Part shown: positions 1 to 7,536 of the stretch, piece by piece
How positions within the stretch are numbered: position 1 is the first letter of the stretch
Layout: every line of letters begins with the position of its first letter
Assembly: GCA_964428955.1 (NCBI GenBank)
Contig: CAYSAD010000003.1
Coordinates: 60,398-124,397, forward strand
DNA: 64,000 nucleotides
Source: CAYSAD01 sp964428955
GTDB lineage: Bacteria > Patescibacteriota > Saccharimonadia > Saccharimonadales > Saccharimonadaceae
Direction of reading: 5' to 3'
Translations under genes and position numbers: made by a program
Notes under the pieces: model-generated
Database searches by the model: none
Told to the model about the DNA's origin: nothing
What the model saw: only the letters and a program-made list of their open reading frames with translations

Positions 1-140
1 CGACCGTCAATAAGCACCGACGTGTCGACAAAGATTGGTCGAGTACCGGTCTTCACGATTGGTTTGTTTTGATTTTGAGCCAACATATACGTTAGCTCGG
101 CTAATACTACGATAAGTAGTACGATTATTAATGTATCCAT
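1..140 (-). CDS. PIN/TRAM-type membrane protein, N-terminal fragment (YacL-like)
   Basis: Only the first 46 codons are present; the gene runs off the left edge. The start ATG is at 138-140. Residues 3-18 (LIIVLLIVVLAEL) form a membrane anchor. After a short polar linker comes FVDTSVLIDGR, the first strand of a PIN nuclease domain, where the first Asp is a metal ligand. This arrangement matches YacL-type PIN-TRAM proteins, which are membrane-attached putative RNases. It lies just downstream of radA on the same strand, a common bacterial neighbourhood. The family call is good; the function is inferred from family only. Confidence 0.65.
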   Translation of the reverse strand, partial: MDTLIIVLLIVVLAELTYMLAQNQNKPIVKTGTRPIFVDTSVLIDG

Positions 141-158
141 TATACTTTTTCTTTCTGA

Positions 159-1508
159 CTACTTCACGTAATCGATTAAGGCTTGGCGCAAATCGCGCAC
201 GCCTTTTATAAATGAGTTCTTTTTCGCACCGATTGGTGCGAGCGCTTCGTTGAAGCCCAATTTTTTAGCTTCAGCTACACGCTTCTCGACATTAGTAACG
301 CTACGGATTTCGCCACCAAGACCGACTTCGCCAAACACCACCAATCCGTCATCAAGCCTCCGACCGGCAGCCGCACTGGCGATAGCCATTGCCACGGCTA
401 AATCCGCCGCCGGGTCACTAACTTTCAACCCACCGACAACATTGATATAAATGTCTTTATCCGATAAATTCAGTTTGGTTCGTCGCTCTAACACAGCGAT
501 TAACAGATTGAGTCGGTTCAGGTCGAAACCCGAGGCTGTACGTTTAGGATACCCGAAACTGGTCGGATTTACAAGCGCCTGGATCTCTACCAGAATAGGG
601 CGCGTACCTTCAAGTGTGGCCAGCACTACTGAGCCATCGGCGTTCTGACGTTCGGCCAAAAGCGCCGCTGACGGGTTCTTGACAACCTTAAGCCCTTCTT
701 CCTCCATCTCAAAAATCGCCGCCTCGTTCGTACTTCCAAAACGATTCTTCGCTGCCCTGACTACTTTGAAGCCACCGTAACGATCACCCTCAAACTGTAA
801 GACGACGTCAACGAGATGCTCTAGTACTTTTGGACCGGCGATTGCACCTTCCTTGGTGACGTGCCCGACGAGCACCACGGCCGCACCTGATTCCTTGGCG
901 GCTCGAATAATGACATTGCTACTGTTAGTAATTTGACTAACCGTACCTGGTGCGCTAGTGATGTCATCAAGACTGAGTGTTTGGATAGAATCAATGATGA
1001 CGAGCTTGTACGCCCCACTGCGAATCGTTGCCGCGATATCATCAGCACTCGTACTAGCCACGAAGCTAAGCTGCTCGCTGCCATGCGCGCCAAGCCGCTC
1101 GGCGCGTAACTTCACTTGACTGGCACTCTCTTCACCACTGGCATAGAGTACCGGTATGTTGACAGCAACATGAGCCGTTACTTGTAGTAACAGTGTACTT
1201 TTACCAATGCCAGGTTGACCAGCAAGCAAGATGACGCCACCAGGAAGTATACCGCCACCGAGTACGGCATTCAAGTCAGCAATGCCTGTATCGAGCCTAG
1301 CGACGGTTTCACCGGCAGCAATTGATTGCATCGTTCGTACGTCCAATACCCGTCCGCTCGAAGCGCTGCGCGCCACGGCCGACTTTCCACTGGCAATCAC
1401 CTGCTCGACGAGCGTATTCCACTCACCGCAGTTCTCACATTTCCCCGTCCATTTACCATAGGTAGCGCCACAGTTTTGACAGGTGAACGATGATTTTGTT
1501 TTAGCCAT
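159..1508 (-). CDS. radA: DNA repair protein RadA/Sms
   Basis: Branch-migration ATPase of recombinational repair. The 449 residues show the full family layout: a C4 zinc finger (Cys10, 13, 24, 27), a RecA-like core with Walker A GQPGIGKST at about 97-104, the RadA-specific KNRFG motif near 253, and a C-terminal Lon-protease-like domain. Length is normal for the family. A -10 box (AGTATA on the plus strand, 1517-1522; TATACT on the coding strand) lies only 8 nt upstream of the ATG, so the transcript has almost no leader. The PIN/TRAM gene follows on the same strand. Confidence 0.96.
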   Translation of the reverse strand: MAKTKSSFTCQNCGATYGKWTGKCENCGEWNTLVEQVIASGKSAVARSASSGRVLDVRTMQSIAAGETVARLDTGIADLNAVLGGGILPGGVILLAGQPGIGKSTLLLQVTAHVAVNIPVLYASGEESASQVKLRAERLGAHGSEQLSFVASTSADDIAATIRSGAYKLVIIDSIQTLSLDDITSAPGTVSQITNSSNVIIRAAKESGAAVVLVGHVTKEGAIAGPKVLEHLVDVVLQFEGDRYGGFKVVRAAKNRFGSTNEAAIFEMEEEGLKVVKNPSAALLAERQNADGSVVLATLEGTRPILVEIQALVNPTSFGYPKRTASGFDLNRLNLLIAVLERRTKLNLSDKDIYINVVGGLKVSDPAADLAVAMAIASAAAGRRLDDGLVVFGEVGLGGEIRSVTNVEKRVAEAKKLGFNEALAPIGAKKNSFIKGVRDLRQALIDYVK

Positions 1509-1539
1509 ATAACTACAGTATACTACGCGCCGCAGTCAT

Positions 1540-2520
1540 CTACGGAGATGGCACTGGCGACAACGTACTATCGATACTGCTGTTTAATGCCTGTGAACGC
1601 GAGTTAACGGCCAAGAGTCGATCTCTTAATTTGTTATATGTATCAATTTCACCGTTAATGGCTGATCGGGTCGTATCCAGCTTGCTGGAACGTGCGTTAA
1701 GCGCGCCGAGTTGGCTCTCGAACTCTGGCCGTGATGAAAACGAACCGTGTTTGACGCGATCATTAAATGACAAAATGTCCGTATTGAGAGTCTGGATGTC
1801 GCTATTATACTGTTTGGTCTGACTGTTGATTTTCGTGCTGAGTGCTTCGAGTTGGCCGGACAGCTCTTTTGACTCGGCTTCGAGTTGTTTGAAAACGCTA
1901 GCGTACGCCTGATGCAGCGTGGTTACTTTTTGCCGATCGTCAAAATATTGCCTGTAGTAGTCTTCTAACTCAGGACTGAGTTTGGCATATTCCGTACCTA
2001 GAATCGAATGAAGTTCGTTCAGGCGCTCGCTCGGTTCGGTGCGCTGATAATAATCCATCCGATCTTTCAGACCAGCGTCGTCAAGTTTTTTGTATTCAGC
2101 TTCGAGCAGCAGGTCGACTTTGTTCTTCTCACCCTCACTCAAGCGAGCGTAGGCAGCGTGCAGCATCTCGTGAGCGGCCGTCACCGCTTTGATGCCATTC
2201 AACGTCTTGTTGGTCACATCATAAACATAAATTCTATCACCGACATAACAGCCTAAAATCGCGCTCTGCTCTTCCTGGCGAGTGCAGTGCTGATTGAAAC
2301 TCTGAGCCGTCTCAATGACCGGCTGGCTGGCGTAAAAATCGAATTTACCACCTTTTGACATGCCGCTATTGATAGCTAGGGTTTTGATATTCGCGGATGG
2401 CTGATATTGCCAGACGATCAATTGATCGGCGATGTATTGTCGGTGGGTAAAAACCCAGGCAGCAGCAATCAGTGAAATGGCCAATACGGCGTAGCCAGCT
2501 AATCGCCTAGCTTGTTTCAT
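1540..2520 (-). CDS. membrane-anchored HExxH-motif coiled-coil protein
   Basis: Function not recognised. An N-terminal anchor (residues about 8-24) is followed by an extracytoplasmic domain containing AAHEMLHAAYARL near 115. HEMLH fits the zincin HExxH pattern, and NELHSILGTE about 55 residues later offers a candidate third ligand. The C-terminal half (from about 190) is a long coiled coil (QLEAESKELSGQLEALSTK), ending in a Ser/Pro tail. The start overlaps the clpC stop by 14 nt, so the two are probably translationally coupled. A metallopeptidase role is inference: the motif is visible but the fold cannot be confirmed by eye. Confidence 0.6.
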   Translation of the reverse strand: MKQARRLAGYAVLAISLIAAAWVFTHRQYIADQLIVWQYQPSANIKTLAINSGMSKGGKFDFYASQPVIETAQSFNQHCTRQEEQSAILGCYVGDRIYVYDVTNKTLNGIKAVTAAHEMLHAAYARLSEGEKNKVDLLLEAEYKKLDDAGLKDRMDYYQRTEPSERLNELHSILGTEYAKLSPELEDYYRQYFDDRQKVTTLHQAYASVFKQLEAESKELSGQLEALSTKINSQTKQYNSDIQTLNTDILSFNDRVKHGSFSSRPEFESQLGALNARSSKLDTTRSAINGEIDTYNKLRDRLLAVNSRSQALNSSIDSTLSPVPSP

Positions 2521-4981
2521 CCGCTCGCCCCACCATGATCTGACCGCGTTTGGCGGTCGCGGTAATTACCGTTCCTTTATCGTATTCGCCCGATAAGATG
2601 CCGTCAGCAATTGGATGTTCCAGCATTTCCTGGATTGTACGTCTTAATGGACGAGCACCGAACTTTTCATCGTGCCCTTTATTTGTCACGAGGCGCTTGG
2701 CAGCGGGTGTCACGACCAAATGGACGCCTTTGCGAATCAAGCGTTGCTGCAGTTCATCGATGAAACGATCGAAAATCTTACCGATTTGATGGCGAGTCAA
2801 AGCCCGGAATGTCACGATCGCATCGAACCGATTGATAAGTTCCGGCCGCATCATTTTCGCTAAAGCCTCTTCAGCGACCTGTTGGTTTTGTTCATGTTCA
2901 GCGTCGAGCTGTTTCTCGTCGGCCTTGGTTTTAGCATGAAAACCAAGTGCCGATTCCTTCATCATCCGATCAGCGCCCAAATTACTTGTCAAAATGACAA
3001 TCGTATTCGAGAAATCAACCTGACGACCTTTGGCATCAGTAAGTGTGCCGTCTTCAAGTAGTTGCAATAGAAGTTGGAACACTTCCGGATGAGCTTTTTC
3101 TATTTCATCAAACAATACTACGCTATATGGTTGACGACGGATCCTGTCGGTTAGCTGACCGCCATCATCGTACCCGACATAGCCAGCTGGCGCGCCAAGT
3201 AGCCGTGAAGTGTTGTGGCGCTCACCGAACTCGCTCATGTCGATCTTAATCAACGCTTGATCGCTACCGAATACCTCGCGGGCTAATACGCGGGCCAGTT
3301 CCGTTTTACCGACACCGGTTGGCCCAAGGAACACAAACGAACCGATCGGCCGTTTATTATCGGCTACGCCACTGCGCGAGCGACGGATAGCCCGCGATAC
3401 GTTCTCGACCGCCTGATCTTGGCCGATAATGTATTTACCAAGATGTTGTTCCAGTCGCCGTAGCAGCTTGGCTTCTGATTTTTGAACGCGTTTGACTGGA
3501 ATACCCGTCATCATAGCAATCGCGCCGGCAATATCGTCATCCTTCAGCGTAATCGGTGACTTTTTCTCGAACGCCTCCTTGGTTTCTTCCAACTTAGCGC
3601 TAATTTGAGAAATGCGGGTTTTATACAGCGCAGCCCGCTCGTAATCTTCGCCACCAACCGCCTCGTCCATCTTTTCGTTTAGGTTCTTGAGTTGTTTCGT
3701 GAAGTCGCGGATTTTACTCGGTTTACTGCTGGATTTAACGCGCACCAGGGCTGCTGCCTCGTCAATTACATCGATGGCTTTATCTGGCATGAAGCGTTCT
3801 GAGACGTAGCGGTCAGCCATATAGACGGCGTCTTCTAACACTTCGTCGCTCATCTGGACACCATGGTGCTTTTCGTAGTAGCTACGCAGGCCTTTTAAAA
3901 TTGCGATGGTATCTTTAGTGCTTGGTTCGGGTACGATAATAGTCTGTAAGCGGCGCTCCAGAGCTGAATCTTTCTCGATGTGCTTACGGTATTCATCCAA
4001 CGTCGTCGCCCCAATCATGTGCAGCTCACCACGAGCCAAGGCCGGCTTGAGCATATTGGCAGCATCAAGCGCACCTTCGGCCGCACCGGCGCCGACCAAA
4101 AGATGAAGTTCATCAATGAAAATAATGATATTTTTTTGCTCTTTGAGTTCAGTCATGACTTTCTTGAGTCGCTCTTCAAACTCACCACGATATTTCGTAC
4201 CGGCGATCATGGCAGTCAAATCGATCTGGTAAAGCCGTTTGTCAAGCAAATGGTCAGGCACGTCCTCGGCCGCGATCCGCCGGGCCAAACCTTCGACGAT
4301 GGCGGTCTTTCCAACACCTGGCTCACCGATCAGTACTGGATTGTTCTTGGTTCGACGGCTGAGAATCGTAATCATCCGTTCTTCCTCACCTGCTCGACCA
4401 ATCACCGGATCAAGTTCACCATTACGCGCTTTCAGGGTTAGGTCGACACCGAAAATATCGAGCGCTCCGTTACGACGTGATTGTTTTTTCGTAGCCGTTT
4501 CACCAGTGGTTTCTGAATAAGCACTCTGCTGACGATCGAAGAATTCTTCAAGTTCGGATTTTAGTTCTGACAGATCAATCTCCATATCGCGCAATAATAC
4601 GGTCGCCCGAGCGTTCTTCTGGCTAAGAATACTGTAGAGGATATGTTCAGTACCTAGGTAGTCTTGGTGAAACTCCTGAGCGATCTCCCAACTCATTTTA
4701 AGCGTCAATTTAGCCGTTTCAGATAAACCTTTGGCACCCGTGCTGACAATCAGGGTCCGCGGCGTTAGATTAAGTGCCAATTCGGCCCGATCAAGCGTTA
4801 CACCGACATCAGCCAGCATTTTTGCACCGACCGATGATCCTTGCGCTAGTACACCGAGTAACATATGCTCCGTGCCAATGTACGCGCTACCATAGCCCCG
4901 AGCAATCGCATCGGCATGCTGCAAGCTCGTCCGAGCGTTGTCGGTCAAGCGAGAGACGAATTCTGCGAAATCATCTGACAT
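2507..4981 (-). CDS. clpC: ATP-dependent Clp protease ATP-binding subunit ClpC
   Basis: AAA+ unfoldase that feeds substrates to ClpP in the cytoplasm. The 824 residues contain the repeated Clp N domain (1-150), AAA-1 with Walker A GEPGVGKTA, a UVR-like insertion (EDYERAALYKTRI) that marks ClpC rather than ClpB, and AAA-2 with Walker A GPTGVGKTE and the Clp D2 small domain. A perfect CIRCE operator lies upstream (5065-5091), so HrcA heat-shock control is likely. The GGAGG upstream is about 15 nt from the ATG, longer than usual. The HEMLH protein overlaps its end. Confidence 0.96.
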   Translation of the reverse strand: MSDDFAEFVSRLTDNARTSLQHADAIARGYGSAYIGTEHMLLGVLAQGSSVGAKMLADVGVTLDRAELALNLTPRTLIVSTGAKGLSETAKLTLKMSWEIAQEFHQDYLGTEHILYSILSQKNARATVLLRDMEIDLSELKSELEEFFDRQQSAYSETTGETATKKQSRRNGALDIFGVDLTLKARNGELDPVIGRAGEEERMITILSRRTKNNPVLIGEPGVGKTAIVEGLARRIAAEDVPDHLLDKRLYQIDLTAMIAGTKYRGEFEERLKKVMTELKEQKNIIIFIDELHLLVGAGAAEGALDAANMLKPALARGELHMIGATTLDEYRKHIEKDSALERRLQTIIVPEPSTKDTIAILKGLRSYYEKHHGVQMSDEVLEDAVYMADRYVSERFMPDKAIDVIDEAAALVRVKSSSKPSKIRDFTKQLKNLNEKMDEAVGGEDYERAALYKTRISQISAKLEETKEAFEKKSPITLKDDDIAGAIAMMTGIPVKRVQKSEAKLLRRLEQHLGKYIIGQDQAVENVSRAIRRSRSGVADNKRPIGSFVFLGPTGVGKTELARVLAREVFGSDQALIKIDMSEFGERHNTSRLLGAPAGYVGYDDGGQLTDRIRRQPYSVVLFDEIEKAHPEVFQLLLQLLEDGTLTDAKGRQVDFSNTIVILTSNLGADRMMKESALGFHAKTKADEKQLDAEHEQNQQVAEEALAKMMRPELINRFDAIVTFRALTRHQIGKIFDRFIDELQQRLIRKGVHLVVTPAAKRLVTNKGHDEKFGARPLRRTIQEMLEHPIADGILSGEYDKGTVITATAKRGQIMVGRADETS

Positions 4982-5064
4982 ATTACTATTATCGTTCCTC
5001 CACTATTTAGACGCAAGCATTTTTATGATTTTTGTCGCTTTGCTATATTTAGCATAGCAAAAAA

Positions 5065-5091
5065 TTAGCACTCAGGTCAATAGAGTGCTAA
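5065..5091 (-). promoter_or_regulatory. CIRCE operator (HrcA binding site) upstream of clpC
   Basis: TTAGCACTC, nine bases, then GAGTGCTAA: a perfect match to the established CIRCE inverted repeat. It lies 84 bp upstream of the clpC start, next to a TATGCT -10-like sequence. CIRCE is bound by HrcA, the heat-shock repressor. No hrcA gene is in this window. Confidence 0.93.
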
Positions 5092-5115
5092 TTTAAAGAT
5101 GAGACTCACTCCTCC

Positions 5116-5148
5116 AGTCGTGTTTGGAAATAAATTCGAGACACGACT
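5116..5148. repeat. inverted repeat between clpC and nusA
   Basis: AGTCGTGT (5116-5123) and ACACGACT (5141-5148) form an 8-bp stem with a 17-nt loop just past the nusA stop. There is no T tract on either strand, so it is not a classical terminator. It may be an mRNA 3'-end structure. Confidence 0.45.
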
Positions 5149-5160
5149 TCCTTAGAGCTT

Positions 5161-6282
5161 TTATTCCTCAGTTGATTCGTCGAGGGCGCTAAGGAGACTA
5201 TCTTCGATATTCTTTTTTGGTTTCGGCTCAGCTGATTTTACTGTACCGGTTTCGATATCAAGCTCGTACCCAGTCAAACGACTAGCCAGACGAACGTTTT
5301 GGCCGGCGCGACCGATCGCAATTGATTGCTGATCCTCAGCCACGAATACCTTGGCACGTTTGGCTTTTTCATCGATTTCAACACGCATGACTTCCGCCGG
5401 ACTTAGGGCATTGCGGATGAACTCATCGGTGTTATCACTAAAGGTGATGATGTCGATTTTTTCCTGGTCACCAACTTCATTCATAACGGCTTGGACGCGT
5501 GTTCCGTGGCCACCTACGAACGTACCGACCGGATCAACGCCAGGTACGGTACTAGCAACGGCCAGTTTGGTGCGGCGGCCGGCTTCACGAGCGATAGCCT
5601 TTATCTCAACCGCACCAGCATCCAATTCCGGTACTTCTTGCGCAAAGAGATGTTCAATGAACGCTTCGTTACCACGACTAAGGATTAATTGCGGACCACG
5701 GTTGTCGCGTTCGATATCTTTGATAAATACCTTGATTCTCGAACCGATGCTGTAAAACTCACCTTGAATCTGCTCGCTCTGCGGAATGATTCCGGTAGCT
5801 TTGCCGAGTTCGACACGCACGACGCGTGGTTCGACCCGCTGAACCGTACCAGTGACGATCGTACCGATCTTATCTTCGTATTCCTCAAGCACGACTTCGC
5901 GCTCAGCTTCACGCAAACGCTGCAAGACAACCTGTTTGGCAGTTTGGGCGGCCACTCGGCCGAAGCTGGTCACTTCGTGACTTTCTTCGATGATGTCACC
6001 GATAGCAGCATCCTTTTTAACTTTTTTAGCATCGCCGAGACTGATTTCAACCGCATCAGAACCAACCACGTCGACGACCTCGCGGGCGACGTATACTTTC
6101 GCCGTGCCATCGTTAACATTCAATTCGGCACGAACTTCCTGATCACGCTCACCGTTATCTCGGCGCCACGCAGCTGCGATTGATTGCTCGATAACACCAA
6201 GCACGACCTCCTCGGGCAGATTTTTCTCTTCGGCGATAGTGCGTACCGCTAATGTCAACTGTTTCAAATTCATTTCTTCCAT
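5161..6282 (-). CDS. nusA: transcription termination/antitermination factor NusA
   Basis: RNA polymerase-binding elongation factor. An N-terminal NusA domain (1-125) is followed by an S1 domain (GTIVTGTVQRVEPRVVRVELG) and two KH domains with GxxG-like motifs (GGHGTRVQAV; GRAGQNVRLASRLTG). It ends soon after KH2 without the acidic repeats of enterobacterial NusA, as in many bacteria. I place the start at the ATG ending at 6282, because AAAAGGAG sits 7 nt upstream. The reading frame is open for 34 more codons, but these are rich in unlikely residues. 373 residues. Confidence 0.93.
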   Translation of the reverse strand: MEEMNLKQLTLAVRTIAEEKNLPEEVVLGVIEQSIAAAWRRDNGERDQEVRAELNVNDGTAKVYVAREVVDVVGSDAVEISLGDAKKVKKDAAIGDIIEESHEVTSFGRVAAQTAKQVVLQRLREAEREVVLEEYEDKIGTIVTGTVQRVEPRVVRVELGKATGIIPQSEQIQGEFYSIGSRIKVFIKDIERDNRGPQLILSRGNEAFIEHLFAQEVPELDAGAVEIKAIAREAGRRTKLAVASTVPGVDPVGTFVGGHGTRVQAVMNEVGDQEKIDIITFSDNTDEFIRNALSPAEVMRVEIDEKAKRAKVFVAEDQQSIAIGRAGQNVRLASRLTGYELDIETGTVKSAEPKPKKNIEDSLLSALDESTEE

Positions 6283-6373
6283 ATGTTTCTCCTTTTCATG
6301 AAAAAATCCGACCTGCCGGCCGGAATGTACGTTACCAATTATAACGCTAAGACGATTTTTGGGCAAGTAAAAT

Positions 6374-6429
6374 GCCCGCTTCAATCATGAAGCCGAGCAC
6401 CTTACGTCTCGTACTCATGATGAGCGGGC
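6374..6429 (-). terminator. hairpin terminator of the 6431-6754 gene
   Basis: GCCCGCT (6374-6380) pairs with AGCGGGC (6423-6429), and ATCATGA (6384-6390) with TCATGAT (6415-6421). On the minus strand the stem is followed by ATTTTAC. It separates the small membrane protein gene from nusA. Confidence 0.6.
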
Positions 6430-6430
6430 C

Positions 6431-6754
6431 TCATCCTAGTAACAGTTGTTTGACAATCCAGAGTGCGCCGAAGCTTACTAGAAAAACAACCGGGACCACC
6501 ACCAGGCAAACCGCCATCAGCTTGAACTGAAATCTGACGGAGTCAGCCATGATGGAATAGTTCATCACTTCGACACAGGTATCAGCTAACTCTTGGGTAA
6601 CCTGACGGCCATCCGCACTTACAACAGCCAGCGCGTCCCAATACCGTATGCGTTGTCGATCATTACACTGGCGACTCCGCACGATTGCCTCCAGACAACG
6701 AACATCCTCTCTAGCACTAGCCAATCGACGTCCACGTTCAGTCGGCTCTTCCAT
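6431..6754 (-). CDS. small C-terminally anchored membrane protein
   Basis: Not recognised. 107 residues from the ATG at 6754, which is preceded by AAGGTGG; an in-frame GTG at 6766 is an alternative. A charged, Arg-rich soluble segment (residues 1-70) is followed by one strong transmembrane segment near the C-terminus (LMAVCLVVVPVVFLVSFGAL). The gene appears to be its own unit: a hairpin terminator follows, and an AT-rich inverted repeat (6791-6821) with a TATGAT-like -10 box precedes it. The topology suggests a tail-anchored protein facing the cytoplasm. Confidence 0.6.
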   Translation of the reverse strand: MEEPTERGRRLASAREDVRCLEAIVRSRQCNDRQRIRYWDALAVVSADGRQVTQELADTCVEVMNYSIMADSVRFQFKLMAVCLVVVPVVFLVSFGALWIVKQLLLG

Positions 6755-6790
6755 AGTCTTCACCACCTTGGAATCAAATTGTTAAGGATG

Positions 6791-6821
6791 AATCTATTGT
6801 TTATATCATAAATAATAGATT
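6791..6821. repeat. AT-rich inverted repeat between two minus-strand genes
   Basis: AATCTATT (6791-6798) and AATAGATT (6814-6821) with a 15-nt AT-rich spacer. It may act as the end of the HNH nuclease transcript and as part of the promoter for the small membrane protein gene. Confidence 0.4.
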
Positions 6822-6832
6822 GTTGCAATTAG

Positions 6833-7504
6833 CTAAACACATTGTTTTAATACACGTGCAATCGCGTTCTTTTCGGCAATCGTTACCCACAGTCCATACT
6901 TCTGCTTGACCGCAACCTGTCTGGCAACATACTGACAGCGAAACGATTTGTTTGACGGTAGCCAAGTTGCCGCATTGCCATCTGATTTTTGCTGATTAGC
7001 CGAACCGTCGACCGCCAGTAATTCCAACGGATCATTGGCAAGATCTTCACGCTGCGCACGACTTAGTTGTTGTGCGCCGGTTTGCCATGCATCACTCAGC
7101 GCTACGACATGATCAATCTGAACAGCTTGACTGGTCGTTGAACCGCGCTGAAACCGAATAACTTTACCGGTATAAGGGTCATTCAGTTGGCCGGCCGTAA
7201 CACGGCACTCGTCATCGATCACATCGCCCACCAGGTCGCGGTGTAAGATAATATTACGCGTATCGCAACCATTTACCTCACGCCAACCATCGCCAAACTG
7301 GGCGCGGGTATAGCCGGTTTTTGGCGCCCTACCTTTGACGGGTAGCTCATTTAGTTGTTGTAAGGCCGAGCTAAATTCACTGCTGCTAGAATTCGCCGGC
7401 TTCATTGTTTGATACAGTGAATCTTGCATCAGCAGCCCACCCACTACCGTGCAGGCGATGACGAGTACCCCAATCAATCGTCGAGTTCTGAAGCGTCGTG
7501 TCAT
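6833..7504 (-). CDS. secreted or anchored HNH nuclease (DUF1524 family)
   Basis: 223 residues with an N-terminal Arg-rich stretch and signal anchor (residues 9-26). The rest matches extracellular DUF1524/HNH nucleases: the metal-binding core IDHVVALSDAW near 128-139, followed by ANDPLELLAVDGSANQQKSD and TWLPSNKSFRCQYV, both typical of the family. It probably degrades DNA or RNA outside the membrane. The -10 box AGTATA (7511-7516) is 6 nt from the ATG, implying a leaderless mRNA; the promoter is divergent from pepN. The role in nucleotide scavenging is inferred. Confidence 0.85.
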   Translation of the reverse strand: MTRRFRTRRLIGVLVIACTVVGGLLMQDSLYQTMKPANSSSSEFSSALQQLNELPVKGRAPKTGYTRAQFGDGWREVNGCDTRNIILHRDLVGDVIDDECRVTAGQLNDPYTGKVIRFQRGSTTSQAVQIDHVVALSDAWQTGAQQLSRAQREDLANDPLELLAVDGSANQQKSDGNAATWLPSNKSFRCQYVARQVAVKQKYGLWVTIAEKNAIARVLKQCV

Positions 7505-7536
7505 AGTTTTAGTATACCTTTGCTACAATAGAATAT
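7505..7536. promoter_or_regulatory. divergent leaderless promoters, HNH nuclease and pepN
   Basis: Minus strand: TATACT (plus AGTATA, 7511-7516), 6 nt from the nuclease ATG. Plus strand: TACAAT (7524-7529), 7 nt from the pepN ATG. Neither gene has a Shine-Dalgarno sequence or room for one. No clear -35 box is seen. Confidence 0.7.

Noticed and set aside
3980..4441. 153-codon plus-strand frame
   Set aside because: Antisense of the clpC AAA-1 domain, no ribosome-binding site or known domain.
6283..6384. 34-codon N-terminal extension of NusA
   Set aside because: The internal ATG at 6282 has AAAAGGAG at ideal spacing, and the extension does not match the NusA N-terminal domain.
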